A stretch of DNA of 64,000 nucleotides from Rhodoferax sp. (GCF_028688795.1 NZ_JAQTXM010000001.1:288803-352802), one strand, 5' to 3'. Counted from the stretch's first letter, positions 15,407 to 24,621 are shown. The notes: generated by a model not told the origin, from the letters alone. Program-made: numbers and translations.

Positions 15407-17164
15407 ATGCAAGTTCTGATTGATTTTTGCAACCCACACGCCACCGATGCCGCCTTGCGCTGCGCCTTTGATGCGCCGCTGCAAGTTCTGGTAGCGCACA
15501 CACACGCACAGGTCAAACCCGTGCTTGACGCGGTCGATGCCCTGAGCCAACAAGGCCTGTGGTGCGTGGGTTATGTGCGTTATGAAGCGGCCCCGGCGTT
15601 TGATGCGGCATTTGCCGTGCATGACACTGATGGCCCGCTGGTCTGGTTTGGCGTCTACGCCCAGCCTTTGCCCTGGCCTGAGGACGACACAAGCCACGAT
15701 GCAGACACCCGAGCGCAGTGGCACAGCACCCTGAGCCGCGCTGACTTTGACACCCACATGGCCCAAATTCACCAAGCCATTGCGGCGGGTGAGTTTTACC
15801 AGGTCAACTTCACCGCAGCCCTGCACGGCGCGTTCACGGGTGAACCCTTGACGCTGTTCAACCGCCTGCAGCGCGCCCAGCCCAACGGCTACGCGGCCTT
15901 TATGGACACTGGTTTTGAGCAGGTGCTGTCAGTGTCGCCCGAGCTGTTTTTTGACTGGCAGCCCGGGCCCACAGGCCAAAGCGGTCGCATCCTGACGCGC
16001 CCCATGAAAGGCACCGCGCCGCGCGGCAACACCAGCGCAGAAGACGACGCCTTGGTCAAAGCGCTGTTGGCGTCGCCCAAGGAGCGGGCCGAGAACGTGA
16101 TGATCGTCGACCTGCTGCGCAACGATGTGTCGCGTATCGCCGAACCTTTTTCTGTGCAAGTGCCCTCGCTGTTCACGGTGCAAACCCTGCCGACGGTGTT
16201 TCAAATGGTGTCCGACGTGACCGCCCGCACCCGGCCCGGCACCAGCTTGACCGACGTGTTTGCCGCGCTGTTCCCGTGTGGCTCCATCACCGGTGCGCCC
16301 AAAGTGCAGGCCATGCACGCCATCAAAACGCTCGAAATCCAAGCGCGCGGTATTTACTGCGGTGCCATTGGCGTGGTGCGCCCGGGTGGGCACGCCACCT
16401 TTAACGTCGCCATTCGCACCGTCACTTTGCGCGGCAATGCAGCCAGCTGCGGCATTGGCAGCGGCATCACCTTTGACGCCACAGCGCAAGCCGAATGGCA
16501 AGAGTGGCAGCACAAACGCGGCTTTCTGGACCGCGCCAGCGAGGCGTTTGAGTTGCTGGAAACGCTGCGTCTGGAAAACGGTGTTTATATTAATTTAATA
16601 GTGCATCTCGCACGTTTATCTAGGGCTGCAAGGCATTTTGGCTATGTATTTGATGAAGTCTGTGTGCGGAAGCCGCTGGACGCGCTGACTGCAGAGGCAC
16701 TGGCTGCACCCACCACCGCTTGGCGCGTGCGTCTGCTGCTGAATGCCAATGGCGAGCCTCACGTTGAAAAATTTATATTAAATCAGCCTATAGCCCCCGT
16801 TAATATTGCGCTGGCAGCTACACATTTTGAAGAAGCACACAGCGAATTTACCCGCTTCAAAACCACCCGCCGTGCGCACTACGAAGCCTTTGCCCCGACC
16901 GACCCCAGCGTGTTCGACACCCTGCTCTACAACGCCGCCGGTGAATTGACCGAATGCACCCGCGGCAACATCGCCCTGCTGCTGGACGGTCGCTGGGTGA
17001 CACCGCCCTTGCACTGCGGGTTGCTGGACGGCGTCGGGCGTGAGATGTGTTTGAAAGAAGGCCGCCTGGTTGAGGCCGTGGTGCGCGTGGCGGACTTGCC
17101 ACGTGTGCAGGCGCTGGCGTTTGTGAACAGCTTGCGCGGCTGGCTGGATGCGCGGCTGGTTTGA
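15407..17164 (+). CDS. pabB: Aminodeoxychorismate synthase component I fused to 4-amino-4-deoxychorismate lyase
   Basis: A bifunctional p-aminobenzoate/folate enzyme of 585 residues. The N-terminal chorismate-utilising domain (about 1-385) shows FYQVNFTAALHG, the PabB-type RPMKGTAPRG, VMIVDLLRNDVSRIAEPF and CGSITGAPKVQAM. The C-terminal part (about 390-585) is a PLP class IV aminodeoxychorismate lyase (PabC) with HLARLSRAARHFG, the lysine-containing FKTTRRAHYE and ECTRGNIALLLDGRW. A degenerate dispersed repeat copy (16768-16822) encodes about residues 454-472 (FILNQPIAPVNIALAA) within the PabC part. The DNA at 16580-16650 is also AT-rich and repeat-like although it encodes a conserved motif. 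The gene follows the LolD-like ATPase by 9 bp. Confidence 0.93.
   Translation: MQVLIDFCNPHATDAALRCAFDAPLQVLVAHTHAQVKPVLDAVDALSQQGLWCVGYVRYEAAPAFDAAFAVHDTDGPLVWFGVYAQPLPWPEDDTSHDADTRAQWHSTLSRADFDTHMAQIHQAIAAGEFYQVNFTAALHGAFTGEPLTLFNRLQRAQPNGYAAFMDTGFEQVLSVSPELFFDWQPGPTGQSGRILTRPMKGTAPRGNTSAEDDALVKALLASPKERAENVMIVDLLRNDVSRIAEPFSVQVPSLFTVQTLPTVFQMVSDVTARTRPGTSLTDVFAALFPCGSITGAPKVQAMHAIKTLEIQARGIYCGAIGVVRPGGHATFNVAIRTVTLRGNAASCGIGSGITFDATAQAEWQEWQHKRGFLDRASEAFELLETLRLENGVYINLIVHLARLSRAARHFGYVFDEVCVRKPLDALTAEALAAPTTAWRVRLLLNANGEPHVEKFILNQPIAPVNIALAATHFEEAHSEFTRFKTTRRAHYEAFAPTDPSVFDTLLYNAAGELTECTRGNIALLLDGRWVTPPLHCGLLDGVGREMCLKEGRLVEAVVRVADLPRVQALAFVNSLRGWLDARLV
16768..16822 (-). repeat. Dispersed repeat copy 6 (inside pabB-pabC, degenerate)
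   Basis: Reverse-orientation copy: an AT-rich tail, then CAGCCTATAGCCCCCGTTAA, TATTGCGCTGGCAGCTA. It is read in frame as LNQPIAPVNIALAAT and is embedded in otherwise GC-rich coding sequence. Confidence 0.65.
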
Positions 17165-17378
17165 ATAGCTGCTGGTTTGGAACCCTTGACAGAAGCTCGC
17201 TTCAATGTTTCTCTTGGCTTGCCAAGACACACTTCAGGGCAAAAAACGTGGCACAGATCCCGTTAGATTTCCACGGGCCTGATACTTTTGAAAACCATGT
17301 CTACGCGTCCTCTGCATGACCAAACGGAAACTCGCGCCCCAGGAAAAGGTCGATAAAGAGCAGCGCTAATTGACCTAC

Positions 17379-17514
17379 ATGACGATCTTCATTGACGGTA
17401 AACAAAAGCAGGAAAGCGACCGCCAACTTAAATGGCTAGTCTGTAGAAGAATTCGTTCGCCGCTATGCTGACCCCATCTGGTTTCTGCAGAACGACAGGC
17501 ACCAGAATGTGTAA
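17379..17514 (+). pseudogene. Frameshifted remnant of a small hypothetical gene
   Basis: From ATG 17379 the reading MTIFIDGKQKQESDRQLKWL runs off into a stop at 17469-17471. A one-base shift near 17437 restores a sensible continuation SVEEFVRRYADPIWFLQND, which ends at TAA 17512-17514. The acidic and aromatic continuation looks protein-like, so this is probably a decayed small gene of unknown function. The rest of the 398-bp gap 17165-17562 holds a short repeat-like stub after pabB (17165-17180), a 16-nt palindrome TCTTGGCTTGCCAAGA (17212-17227), and nothing else recognisable. Confidence 0.5.
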
Positions 17515-17562
17515 ATGCTTCACCTACCCCACTGCCTGCAGTGGCCGACTTCAAGGAACGCC

Positions 17563-17856
17563 ATGTTCGTCGTGATCTTTCGCGCCAAGGTTCGCCAAAC
17601 CGATAACGAATACGCCGTGGTCGCTGCCCGCATGCGTGAGCTGGCGCTGGGGCAATTCGGCTGCCTTGAGTTCACCGCCGTCACCGAAGGCCAGGACGAA
17701 ATCGCCCTGTCGTATTGGCCGTCTGAGGCACACATCCGTGCCTGGAAGGCGCACTCGGAACATGTGCTTGCCCAGCAACTCGGACGCAGCACGTGGTACG
17801 AGTCCTACACCGTGCAGGTGGCTGAACTCACGCGAGAATACAGTTTTGCACAATGA
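17563..17856 (+). CDS. Antibiotic-biosynthesis-monooxygenase (ABM) domain protein
   Basis: A 97-residue single-domain protein of the dimeric alpha/beta-barrel ABM fold (PF03992), recognised by MFVVIFRAKVRQTDNEY at the N-terminus and IALSYWPSEAHIRAWKAH, then EHVLAQQLGRSTWYESY in the second half, including the conserved W-x-x-H-x-E-H-like region. Such proteins are quinone or haem-related monooxygenases or simple stress proteins; the substrate is unknown. The start ATG 17563 has AAGGAA upstream, which is why it is preferred to the earlier in-frame start at 17515. It lies 50 bp before the FtsX-type permease gene. Confidence 0.85.
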   Translation: MFVVIFRAKVRQTDNEYAVVAARMRELALGQFGCLEFTAVTEGQDEIALSYWPSEAHIRAWKAHSEHVLAQQLGRSTWYESYTVQVAELTREYSFAQ

Positions 17857-17906
17857 CTTGATGCCTGTCCAGATTGGCACCCGACAGTCAGGACGGCCCC
17901 GACCCC

Positions 17907-20618
17907 ATGCTTGACCTCCTCAAAACCTTCTCGTGGCAAGAGTTGCGCCAGCACCCGTGGCGCAATGCCGCAGCGGTGGTGGCGGTCATGCTGGGCGTCG
18001 CATTGGCGTTTTCCGTGCACCTGATCAACGCCAGCGCGCTCGACGAATTTGCCCAGGCCACACGCGCCGTGTCGGGCCAGAGCGACCTTGAATTGCGCGC
18101 CGCACAAGGACAGTTTGACGAGGCCTTGTTTGGCCGGGTGGCCAAGCTGCCAGAGGTGGCGCAGGCCGCCCCAGTGCTTGAAGTGGGCAGCTACCTGCGC
18201 ACTGCCAGCGGCAAGCAGTCGCTCAAAGTGGTGGGGGTGGATGCGCTGGCGGTGGCCCGCATGGCGCCAGACTTGATTCCGATACCGCGCCGGCCTGACG
18301 TAAATGAAGACAAAAAGACAACACGCTTTGCCTTGTTTGCGCCGGGACAGGTGTTTCTTAACCCGGCGGCGCAACGCTTGTTGGCGGTCTTGGACACCGA
18401 GGCCCACGACAGCGCCGTGAGCCCCAAACCGGCAGCACAGACCCTGCAACTGCAAAGCGGCATGCAATGGCTCAATGTGAACGTGGCAGGCAGCGTGCGC
18501 GCCAGCGGCCCGGCATTGGGGGTAATGGACATTGGCGCAGCGCAGGAATTGTTTGGCAAACTGGGCCAGCTCAGCCGCATTGACTTAACGCTAAAACTCG
18601 GCGTGAACCGTGACGACTTCGCCCGCCGCCTGCAAGCGCTGCCCGATTGGCCCGCAGGTGTCACCGTGGCACAACCAAGTGATGCGCAGTCGCAAATCAA
18701 CAATTTGTCGCAGGCCTACCGGGTCAACCTGACGGTGTTGGCGCTGATTGCCCTGTTCACCGGGGCGTTTTTGGTGTTTTCGGTGCTGGCGCTCAGCGTG
18801 GCCAAACGCGCGCAGCAATTTGCCCTGCTGGCAGTACTGGGTTTGAGTGGACGTGAGCGCCTGACGCTGGTGCTGTGGGAGTCTTTGGGCTTAGGGGTCG
18901 TGGGCAGCGTGTGCGGCCTGGCCTTGGGTGCCGGGCTGGCGGCGCTGGCCTTGAACGTACTGGGTGGTGACTTGGGCGGCGGCTTTTTTTCCGGGGCCGC
19001 GCCCCGCTTGCAGTTAGACGGCTGGGCTGCCGCCGGCTACGGCGTGCTGGGTGTAGCGGCCGCGCTGGCGGGTGGCTGGTGGCCAGCGCGCCAGGCCCAA
19101 GCCTTGCCGCCAGCGCAAACCCTCAAAGGTCTGGGGCATTCTGGCGCTGCTCACAGCCACTGGTTTAGTCTTTTTTTGATAGCTGCTGGCGCATTATTGA
19201 CAAGGGTCCCAGCCGTATTTGGCATGCCAATAGCTGCATATGTGTCGGTCGCCTTTCTGTTGCTGGGTGGCATCACCGCCCTGCCCTGGCTGGTGGGCTT
19301 GCTGCTGGACCGCATCGCCCCGCTGGTGGCGCGCCAGACCTTGCCACTGCTGGCCGTGGCGCGCGCCCGGCACCAGCGTGAAACGGCTGCCGTGGCGGTG
19401 AGCGGTGTGGTGGCATCGCTCAGCCTGGCGGTGGCGCTCACGGTGATGGTGGCGAGTTTTCGCGAATCGGTCACGCAGTGGCTTAACGTGGTGCTACCGG
19501 CGGATCTGTATGTGCGCAGCAGCGGCAACCTGGGTGCGTCAGACACGGTGTTCTTCAGCCCGGAATTTGTCCGGGCCGCCGCCAAGTTGCCGGGAGTGAC
19601 GCGGCTGCAAGCGCAGCGCCAAGTGCCGCTGTTGTTAGAAGCGTCACTACCCGCCGTGGCGCTGCTGGCCCGCGAGCTCGACGACCCGGCACGCAACCTG
19701 CCCATGGTGGCGCCACCCTTGCCCGTGCCAAAGGGGCAAATTGGCATCTACGTGAGTGAAGCAGTAGTCGATTTGCACGGTGCTAGGGTGGGCCAGGCCT
19801 TTCCACAGATTTATAAGGCTTTTAGGCCTCTGGCCCTTATAAATGATGCGCAAGAAGCTACTTTTTATGTAGCAGGCGTGTGGCGTGATTACGCTCGCCA
19901 AAGCGGTGCGATTGCCATCAGCCGAGAAGATTTTCAGCGCCTCACCGGCGACCAGCGCGCCAATGACCTGGCGCTGTGGCTGGATGACCCGGCGCAGGCA
20001 GAGCAGGTGCAGCAGGCGCTGCGAACTCTGGCAACCTCCCAGTCGGGAAACACAGCAAATCAGGCCGCCTTGTCAGACCCAGCGACCCGCACTGAAAAGG
20101 CAAGCAAGCCTGACCTTTCAGGCCTGGCTGCTGGCTCTGGTGCGGGCGAGCTGCTCGAATTTGGCACGTCCGCCCAGATTCGCAGCACCTCGCTCAAGGT
20201 GTTTGACCGCAGCTTTGCCGTCACTTACTGGCTGCAGGCAGTGGCGGTGGCGATTGGCCTGTTTGGCGTGGCCGCCAGCTTCAGCGCGCAGGTGCTGGCA
20301 CGGCGCAAAGAATTTGGCTTGCTGGTGCACCTGGGCCTGACCAAGCGGCAAATCTTGACGGTGGTGGCGCTCGAAGGCATGGCCTGGACCAGCCTGGGCG
20401 CGCTCGCCGGATTAGGGCTGGGCCTGGTGGTGTCAGGCGTGCTGGTGCATGTGGTGAACCCGCAAAGCTTTCACTGGACCATGGATTTGATGCTGCCCTG
20501 GCTCAAGCTGATCAGCCTGTGTCTGGCCGTGGTGGCTGCCGGCACGGTCACCGCCTGGCTGGCTGCCCGCGCGGCGGCTGGGCAAGATGCGGTGCTGGCA
20601 GTGAAGGAAGATTGGTGA
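17907..20618 (+). CDS. ABC transporter permease, FtsX/MacB-type (YbbP-like), with two in-frame repeats
   Basis: A 903-residue inner-membrane protein. There is an N-terminal helix (AAAVVAVMLGVALAFSVHLI, about 24-45), a large periplasmic part, a first FtsX block (about 270-410, NLTVLALIALFTGAFLVFSV), a central membrane pair (about 415-460), a second periplasmic part and a C-terminal FtsX block (about 770-900, VAIGLFGVAASFSAQVLARR). This duplicated layout matches YbbP/AttF-like permeases that work with LolD-like ATPases, such as the one at 14681. Repeat copy 8 (19177-19232) encodes about residues 423-442, within or next to a membrane segment; copy 9 (19819-19867) encodes about 637-653 in the periplasmic part. 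They are in opposite orientations. The start is ATG 17907 rather than TTG 17874. Substrate unknown; lipoprotein or lipid export is inferred from the class. Confidence 0.86.
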   Translation: MLDLLKTFSWQELRQHPWRNAAAVVAVMLGVALAFSVHLINASALDEFAQATRAVSGQSDLELRAAQGQFDEALFGRVAKLPEVAQAAPVLEVGSYLRTASGKQSLKVVGVDALAVARMAPDLIPIPRRPDVNEDKKTTRFALFAPGQVFLNPAAQRLLAVLDTEAHDSAVSPKPAAQTLQLQSGMQWLNVNVAGSVRASGPALGVMDIGAAQELFGKLGQLSRIDLTLKLGVNRDDFARRLQALPDWPAGVTVAQPSDAQSQINNLSQAYRVNLTVLALIALFTGAFLVFSVLALSVAKRAQQFALLAVLGLSGRERLTLVLWESLGLGVVGSVCGLALGAGLAALALNVLGGDLGGGFFSGAAPRLQLDGWAAAGYGVLGVAAALAGGWWPARQAQALPPAQTLKGLGHSGAAHSHWFSLFLIAAGALLTRVPAVFGMPIAAYVSVAFLLLGGITALPWLVGLLLDRIAPLVARQTLPLLAVARARHQRETAAVAVSGVVASLSLAVALTVMVASFRESVTQWLNVVLPADLYVRSSGNLGASDTVFFSPEFVRAAAKLPGVTRLQAQRQVPLLLEASLPAVALLARELDDPARNLPMVAPPLPVPKGQIGIYVSEAVVDLHGARVGQAFPQIYKAFRPLALINDAQEATFYVAGVWRDYARQSGAIAISREDFQRLTGDQRANDLALWLDDPAQAEQVQQALRTLATSQSGNTANQAALSDPATRTEKASKPDLSGLAAGSGAGELLEFGTSAQIRSTSLKVFDRSFAVTYWLQAVAVAIGLFGVAASFSAQVLARRKEFGLLVHLGLTKRQILTVVALEGMAWTSLGALAGLGLGLVVSGVLVHVVNPQSFHWTMDLMLPWLKLISLCLAVVAAGTVTAWLAARAAAGQDAVLAVKEDW
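19177..19232 (+). repeat. Dispersed repeat copy 8 (inside the FtsX-type permease gene)
   Basis: Forward copy: TGATAGCTGCTGGCGCATTA, TTGACAAGGGTCCCAGCC, GTATTTGGC. It is read as LIAAGALLTRVPAVFG, in the same ATA-GCT frame as the miaA and FemAB copies. The last bases run into a second ATAGCT (19230-19235). Confidence 0.75.
19819..19867 (-). repeat. Dispersed repeat copy 9 (inside the FtsX-type permease gene)
   Basis: Reverse copy: TTTTAGGCCTCTGGCCCTTA, TAAATGATGCGCAAGAAGCT, ACTTTTTAT. It is read as FRPLALINDAQEATFY. It matches the intergenic copies at 30021 and 57868 closely. Confidence 0.87.
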
Positions 20619-20630
20619 GTGATGCGCGGC

Positions 20631-21425
20631 TTATTTAGCCGTTGGCTTCCTGATCCAGTCGCTGATGTCCAGGACCGCTTGCGGCTCCATGCCGATGAAA
20701 CCATGCCAATGATTGGCCTCGCAGGGATTGCCTTTTGGGTCCGCGCCGCCTGAAACCATCATCAGCCTCTTGACAGGGCTCCCTTTCAAACCACTGATGA
20801 TGCTTGGCACTTCATGTGGCCGGCAGGCATGACATTCGTCTCGTTCATGGTGATACACCAGCACCGGAACTTTGATCATTGGCAGGTCTTGCCGGGGCAA
20901 GGCGCCAGCATATTTGTACTCGACAACACTTGAGCTGACCACACCGCCCGCAATCTGGGTGTCCTGAATGTTGATGAGCATGGCGGCCGTGCTGACCGTG
21001 CCCCGGCTGGTGCCCATGATCCAGACAGGTGCCGGGCTTTTCCTCTTAACCCAATCCAGCACGGCTTTTGCATCAGCCATGTGCTTGTCCGAAATACGGT
21101 CTTCATAGCCGAGTTCGGCAGAGTCGTTGGGGCGCCCGAAAATGGCAAGGTTGAAACCCTGCGCCGCCCATAGTCTGGCTGTGCGCACCAGAAAATTATT
21201 GCTGGTCGGCCAACCATCCTCGACTTTGCCAAAACCACCGCCGCCGCCAGGAAAAACAAGCAGCGTTGCCGTTGCCCCCTCTGTGGCATGCCAAAACACC
21301 GTCGTCCGTATATCCGGCCGCGTTGGCACCTTGAAAAGTTCACCGGCATGGGTAAGACCCATGCTTGCAATCAAGGCCAATGCCGCTGCAAGTGAATGCA
21401 GATATTGAGTTATTTGTGTCTTCAT
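20631..21425 (-). CDS. Secreted alpha/beta-hydrolase
   Basis: A 264-residue protein. The chosen start, ATG 21423-21425, gives a clean Sec signal peptide (MKTQITQYLHSLAAALALIA, then SMGLTHA|GELFK), whereas the longer open frame has a Pro/Arg-rich nonsense N-terminus. The alpha/beta-hydrolase fold is indicated by LLVFPGGGGGFGK (oxyanion-hole-like), the nucleophile elbow MGTSRGTVST near residue 132, and C-terminal NHWHGFIGMEP with a candidate catalytic His; Cys pairs occur in DECHACRP. Periplasmic location is predicted. Substrate unknown. It lies 13 bp downstream of the GGDEF/EAL gene on the same strand and may be part of that operon; it is convergent with the permease. Confidence 0.8.
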   Translation of the reverse strand: MKTQITQYLHSLAAALALIASMGLTHAGELFKVPTRPDIRTTVFWHATEGATATLLVFPGGGGGFGKVEDGWPTSNNFLVRTARLWAAQGFNLAIFGRPNDSAELGYEDRISDKHMADAKAVLDWVKRKSPAPVWIMGTSRGTVSTAAMLINIQDTQIAGGVVSSSVVEYKYAGALPRQDLPMIKVPVLVYHHERDECHACRPHEVPSIISGLKGSPVKRLMMVSGGADPKGNPCEANHWHGFIGMEPQAVLDISDWIRKPTAK

Positions 21426-21438
21426 GGGTGTGTCTCGG

Positions 21439-24400
21439 TCAAGTCGGCTCCAGCGCTGGCGGGGCATCCACCAACAATTGCCAAGCGGGGTCAGGCTGCC
21501 AGGTGGCCAGCCAGTGCGGCACATCGGCGGCCGGCATGGGCCGTGCAATGCCGTAACCCTGCGCCAGCTCGCAGCCCAGTTGCAACAAGCGTGTGCCGTG
21601 CTCGCGAGTTTCCATGCCCTCGGCGATGACGTCGCGCTGGAAGGCCCGCGCCAGAGAAATCACACCCTGCAAAATCGACAAATCATCGGCATCGGCCAAC
21701 ATGTCGCGCACAAAACTCTGGTCAATCTTGATCAGCGTTACCGGCAAATGCTTGAGGTAGGTCAGCGACGAGTAACCCGTACCAAAATCATCCAGCGCGC
21801 AGGTAACGCCCAGGCGGGCACACGCCGAAATGATGTCGGCCACATGCCCCAGGTCTTCCAGTACGCTGGTTTCCAACACCTCGATGGACAGCAAGGCGGG
21901 CGACACGGCGGGGTGCTGGGCCAATGCGTCGCACAGTTTTTTCACAAAGTCATCGCCCTGCAATTGGCGCGCACTCACGTTCACGCTTACAGGCAGAGTC
22001 AGGCCCAGCGCCTGCCATTGGCCCAACTGCTTCAGCGCCGCATCAATCACCCAGTCGCCCAGTGCCACACTGAGCAAGTGGTCTTCAATGACTGGCAAAA
22101 ACAACGCCGGGCTGAGCAAGCCTTTGGACGGGTGTTGCCAGCGAATCAGTGCCTCGGCCCCCACCACCTGGCCGGTGCGCAGATTCACCTTGGGCTGGTA
22201 ATACAGCACAAATTCCTGGCTGCTGAGCGCCCGGGCGATCTCGTCAATGCGCTCATGCAAGCCCCTCACACTGCGGTCTAACACTGCGTCAAACACGTGG
22301 TAACGGTTTTTGCCAGACAACTTGGCCTGGTACATGGCCTGGTCTGCTTGGCGCATCAGCTGGTCGGCGTCAACTGGGTCTGCCTGCGGAAAAAATGTGA
22401 CGCCCAGGCTGGCCGACACCTGCAGTTGGAAGTCGCCAAACGGCATGGGTTGGGCGGCAGCAGTCAGCAAGCGGTTCAGCGTGTTTTGGCAATCAGTGGC
22501 ATCGGTCAAATCAGCCAGCACCGCGACAAATTCGTCACCACCAATGCGCGCCAGCGTGTCGCCTTCGCGCATGGCCAGCTTCACCGCTTGTGACACCGCC
22601 ACCAGCAGCTGGTCGCCGGCGCCATGTCCATAGGTGTCGTTGATGAGCTTAAACCCGTCCAGGTCCAGGTAAGCCACCGCCAACGTCTGGCCACGGCGCT
22701 GCGCATGCACCATGGCTTGGTGCATGCGGTCGGCCAGCAACACCCGGTTGGGCAGGTTGGTGAGCGCATCAAAGTGGGCGATGTGCTCCAGCTGCTTCTG
22801 GTGCTCTTTGAGGGCGGTGATGTCAACAAAGATGGCCACGTAGTGTGTGACTTGGCCACGGGCATCACGCACCTCGCTGATGGTCAGCATCTCGGCATAC
22901 AACGCACCATCTTTGCGCCGGTTCCAGACCTCGCCGTACCAATGGTCCTTCGCCTTCAGATCGGCAAACATGGCGGCATAAAAAGCCTCGCTTTGCACAC
23001 CCGATTTCAGTATGCGCGGGCTTTGGCCAATGGCCTCTTCGCGGCTGTAGCCGGTGATCAGGGAGAAGGCTCTGTTGATGTCGATGATGATGCCGTTGGC
23101 ATTGGTGATGAAAATGCCCTCGCGGGCCGAACTGAACACGCTCGCGGCCAGTTGGATTTTTTCTTCAGACAACTTGCGTTCGGTGATGTCGGTGTCGATG
23201 CCAATCATGCGCAGTGGCGCCCCAGCCGCATCGCGGCTCACCACCTGGCCGCGCTCCAGCAGCCACTTGTAGCTGCCGTCCTCGCAGCGCACCCGGTTTT
23301 CACTGACGTAAAACTCGGTCTGGCTGCTCAAGCAAAGGTTCAGGGCCTCCAGGGCGGCATCGTGGTCGTCCGGGTGCACGCGCGATTCCCACTCATCGGT
23401 GCTTTGGCTCAACGCGTTGGGCGCATAACCCAGCATGGCTTTCCAGGTGTCTGACAGGAACAAGGTGCCAGCCGCCACATCCCAATCCCACAAGCCACCA
23501 CCGGCCGCACCCACTGAAAATTTCCAGCGGAATTCGCTCTCGATCAAGGCTTGCTGCTGCTGCACCACCCGCTGTTTCTCAGCGCGCAAACGATGGCCCG
23601 TCAGCCACAGCCGGCCACTGAGCAGCAAAATAAGCGTCAGTGCCACACCTGCTATCACCAGCGGCAAGCGGTAACGCATGGCCACATCGCGCCAGGTGAA
23701 TGCCGGTGCAACGTCAAAGGGTGGCATGCGCAGGGCACGCAACACATCAGCCACCGGGGTGTAATCAGCTGGCACAGAGAAACCGCGAATGCCCATGGCG
23801 CGCGCTGCTGGCGAATCGCTGCCAATCAAAAACAACGCCGCGGTCACTTGCCGCGCCAGCCGTTCATCTACATGCACCAGGTAAGAAAAAGGCCACTCAG
23901 GGTACAAGGCGGTGGATGATTTCACAGGAAAAGCGCTCAATTTTTGGGCATTGATGACCGTCACACGACTGGGGTCCAGCTTGCCTTCGCGCGCCATGGC
24001 TTCGAGCAGACCAGAGCGCACAAAGCCGACATCGGCCTGACCCTCAAGCACCGCGCTGACGACTTTGTCTTGAGGCATGCCGGTGACCAACAACTTGGTG
24101 TCTTGTGTCAGATTGACACCCGCTTGCAGCAACTCATAGGCCTGCATTTGGTAGCCACCCAGAGAATCCTGTCCAACGGTGGCCAGGGTCAGGCCCTTGA
24201 AGTCAGCCAGGCTTGCAATCGGCGGGTGATCAGACCGGGTCAACATGACACCGCCAAACGCCGATGTTTCTTGGCCGCCCTCATCCATCAACAGCGTCGC
24301 CAGGGGCGCTTGCAGGCCACTGCGTCGGGTCAGCAGCACATAGTGGCCCGGGTTGGTCAGGACAAAGTCCACCTGTCGGGCGGCCACCACGGCATCCAAT

Positions 24401-24621
24401 TCAGTCAGGGTGTAGGCCTGAACGACAAAATCACGCTCTGGGATGGCGGCTTTCAGGGCGGCAGCCAGGGGTTGCCACTGGGTCAGCGCTTGCGGCTTCG
24501 GGCGAAACGCCAGCACTGCAATCCGTATCGGCTCGGCGGCCTGAGCCAGCCCACTCAAACCGGTGAGGCACGCCAAGCATGCCAGCAGGCAAAACAAACG
24601 CCAAAACCGTGCAACCATCAT
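21439..24621 (-). CDS. Periplasmic-binding-domain/PAS/PAS/GGDEF/EAL c-di-GMP signalling protein
   Basis: A 1060-residue transmembrane sensor. In order it has a signal peptide or membrane anchor (1-28), a PhnD-like phosphonate-type binding domain (about 30-300, IRIAVLAFRPKPQALTQW), a transmembrane helix (about 317-340), a short coiled segment, PAS1 (about 365-480), PAS2 (about 490-610), GGDEF (RIGGDEFVAVL near 694) and EAL (GAEALIRWQHP near 824, DDFGTGYSSL near 944, IAEGMET). Both GGDEF and EAL signature residues are intact, so it could either make or degrade cyclic di-GMP. Its start overlaps the stop of the upstream Tat lipoprotein binding-protein gene (ATGA), so the two are translated together and probably sense a related ligand. 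Confidence 0.93.
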   Translation of the reverse strand: MMVARFWRLFCLLACLACLTGLSGLAQAAEPIRIAVLAFRPKPQALTQWQPLAAALKAAIPERDFVVQAYTLTELDAVVAARQVDFVLTNPGHYVLLTRRSGLQAPLATLLMDEGGQETSAFGGVMLTRSDHPPIASLADFKGLTLATVGQDSLGGYQMQAYELLQAGVNLTQDTKLLVTGMPQDKVVSAVLEGQADVGFVRSGLLEAMAREGKLDPSRVTVINAQKLSAFPVKSSTALYPEWPFSYLVHVDERLARQVTAALFLIGSDSPAARAMGIRGFSVPADYTPVADVLRALRMPPFDVAPAFTWRDVAMRYRLPLVIAGVALTLILLLSGRLWLTGHRLRAEKQRVVQQQQALIESEFRWKFSVGAAGGGLWDWDVAAGTLFLSDTWKAMLGYAPNALSQSTDEWESRVHPDDHDAALEALNLCLSSQTEFYVSENRVRCEDGSYKWLLERGQVVSRDAAGAPLRMIGIDTDITERKLSEEKIQLAASVFSSAREGIFITNANGIIIDINRAFSLITGYSREEAIGQSPRILKSGVQSEAFYAAMFADLKAKDHWYGEVWNRRKDGALYAEMLTISEVRDARGQVTHYVAIFVDITALKEHQKQLEHIAHFDALTNLPNRVLLADRMHQAMVHAQRRGQTLAVAYLDLDGFKLINDTYGHGAGDQLLVAVSQAVKLAMREGDTLARIGGDEFVAVLADLTDATDCQNTLNRLLTAAAQPMPFGDFQLQVSASLGVTFFPQADPVDADQLMRQADQAMYQAKLSGKNRYHVFDAVLDRSVRGLHERIDEIARALSSQEFVLYYQPKVNLRTGQVVGAEALIRWQHPSKGLLSPALFLPVIEDHLLSVALGDWVIDAALKQLGQWQALGLTLPVSVNVSARQLQGDDFVKKLCDALAQHPAVSPALLSIEVLETSVLEDLGHVADIISACARLGVTCALDDFGTGYSSLTYLKHLPVTLIKIDQSFVRDMLADADDLSILQGVISLARAFQRDVIAEGMETREHGTRLLQLGCELAQGYGIARPMPAADVPHWLATWQPDPAWQLLVDAPPALEPT

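Noticed and set aside
17165..17180. Another full dispersed repeat copy just after pabB
   Set aside because: Only the first 14 bases (AATAGCTGCTGG) match; the rest does not align, so it is at most a stub.
17165..17562. Insertion sequence remnant in the 398-bp gap
   Set aside because: No transposase-like reading frame or terminal inverted repeats; only a frameshifted small gene and a short palindrome.
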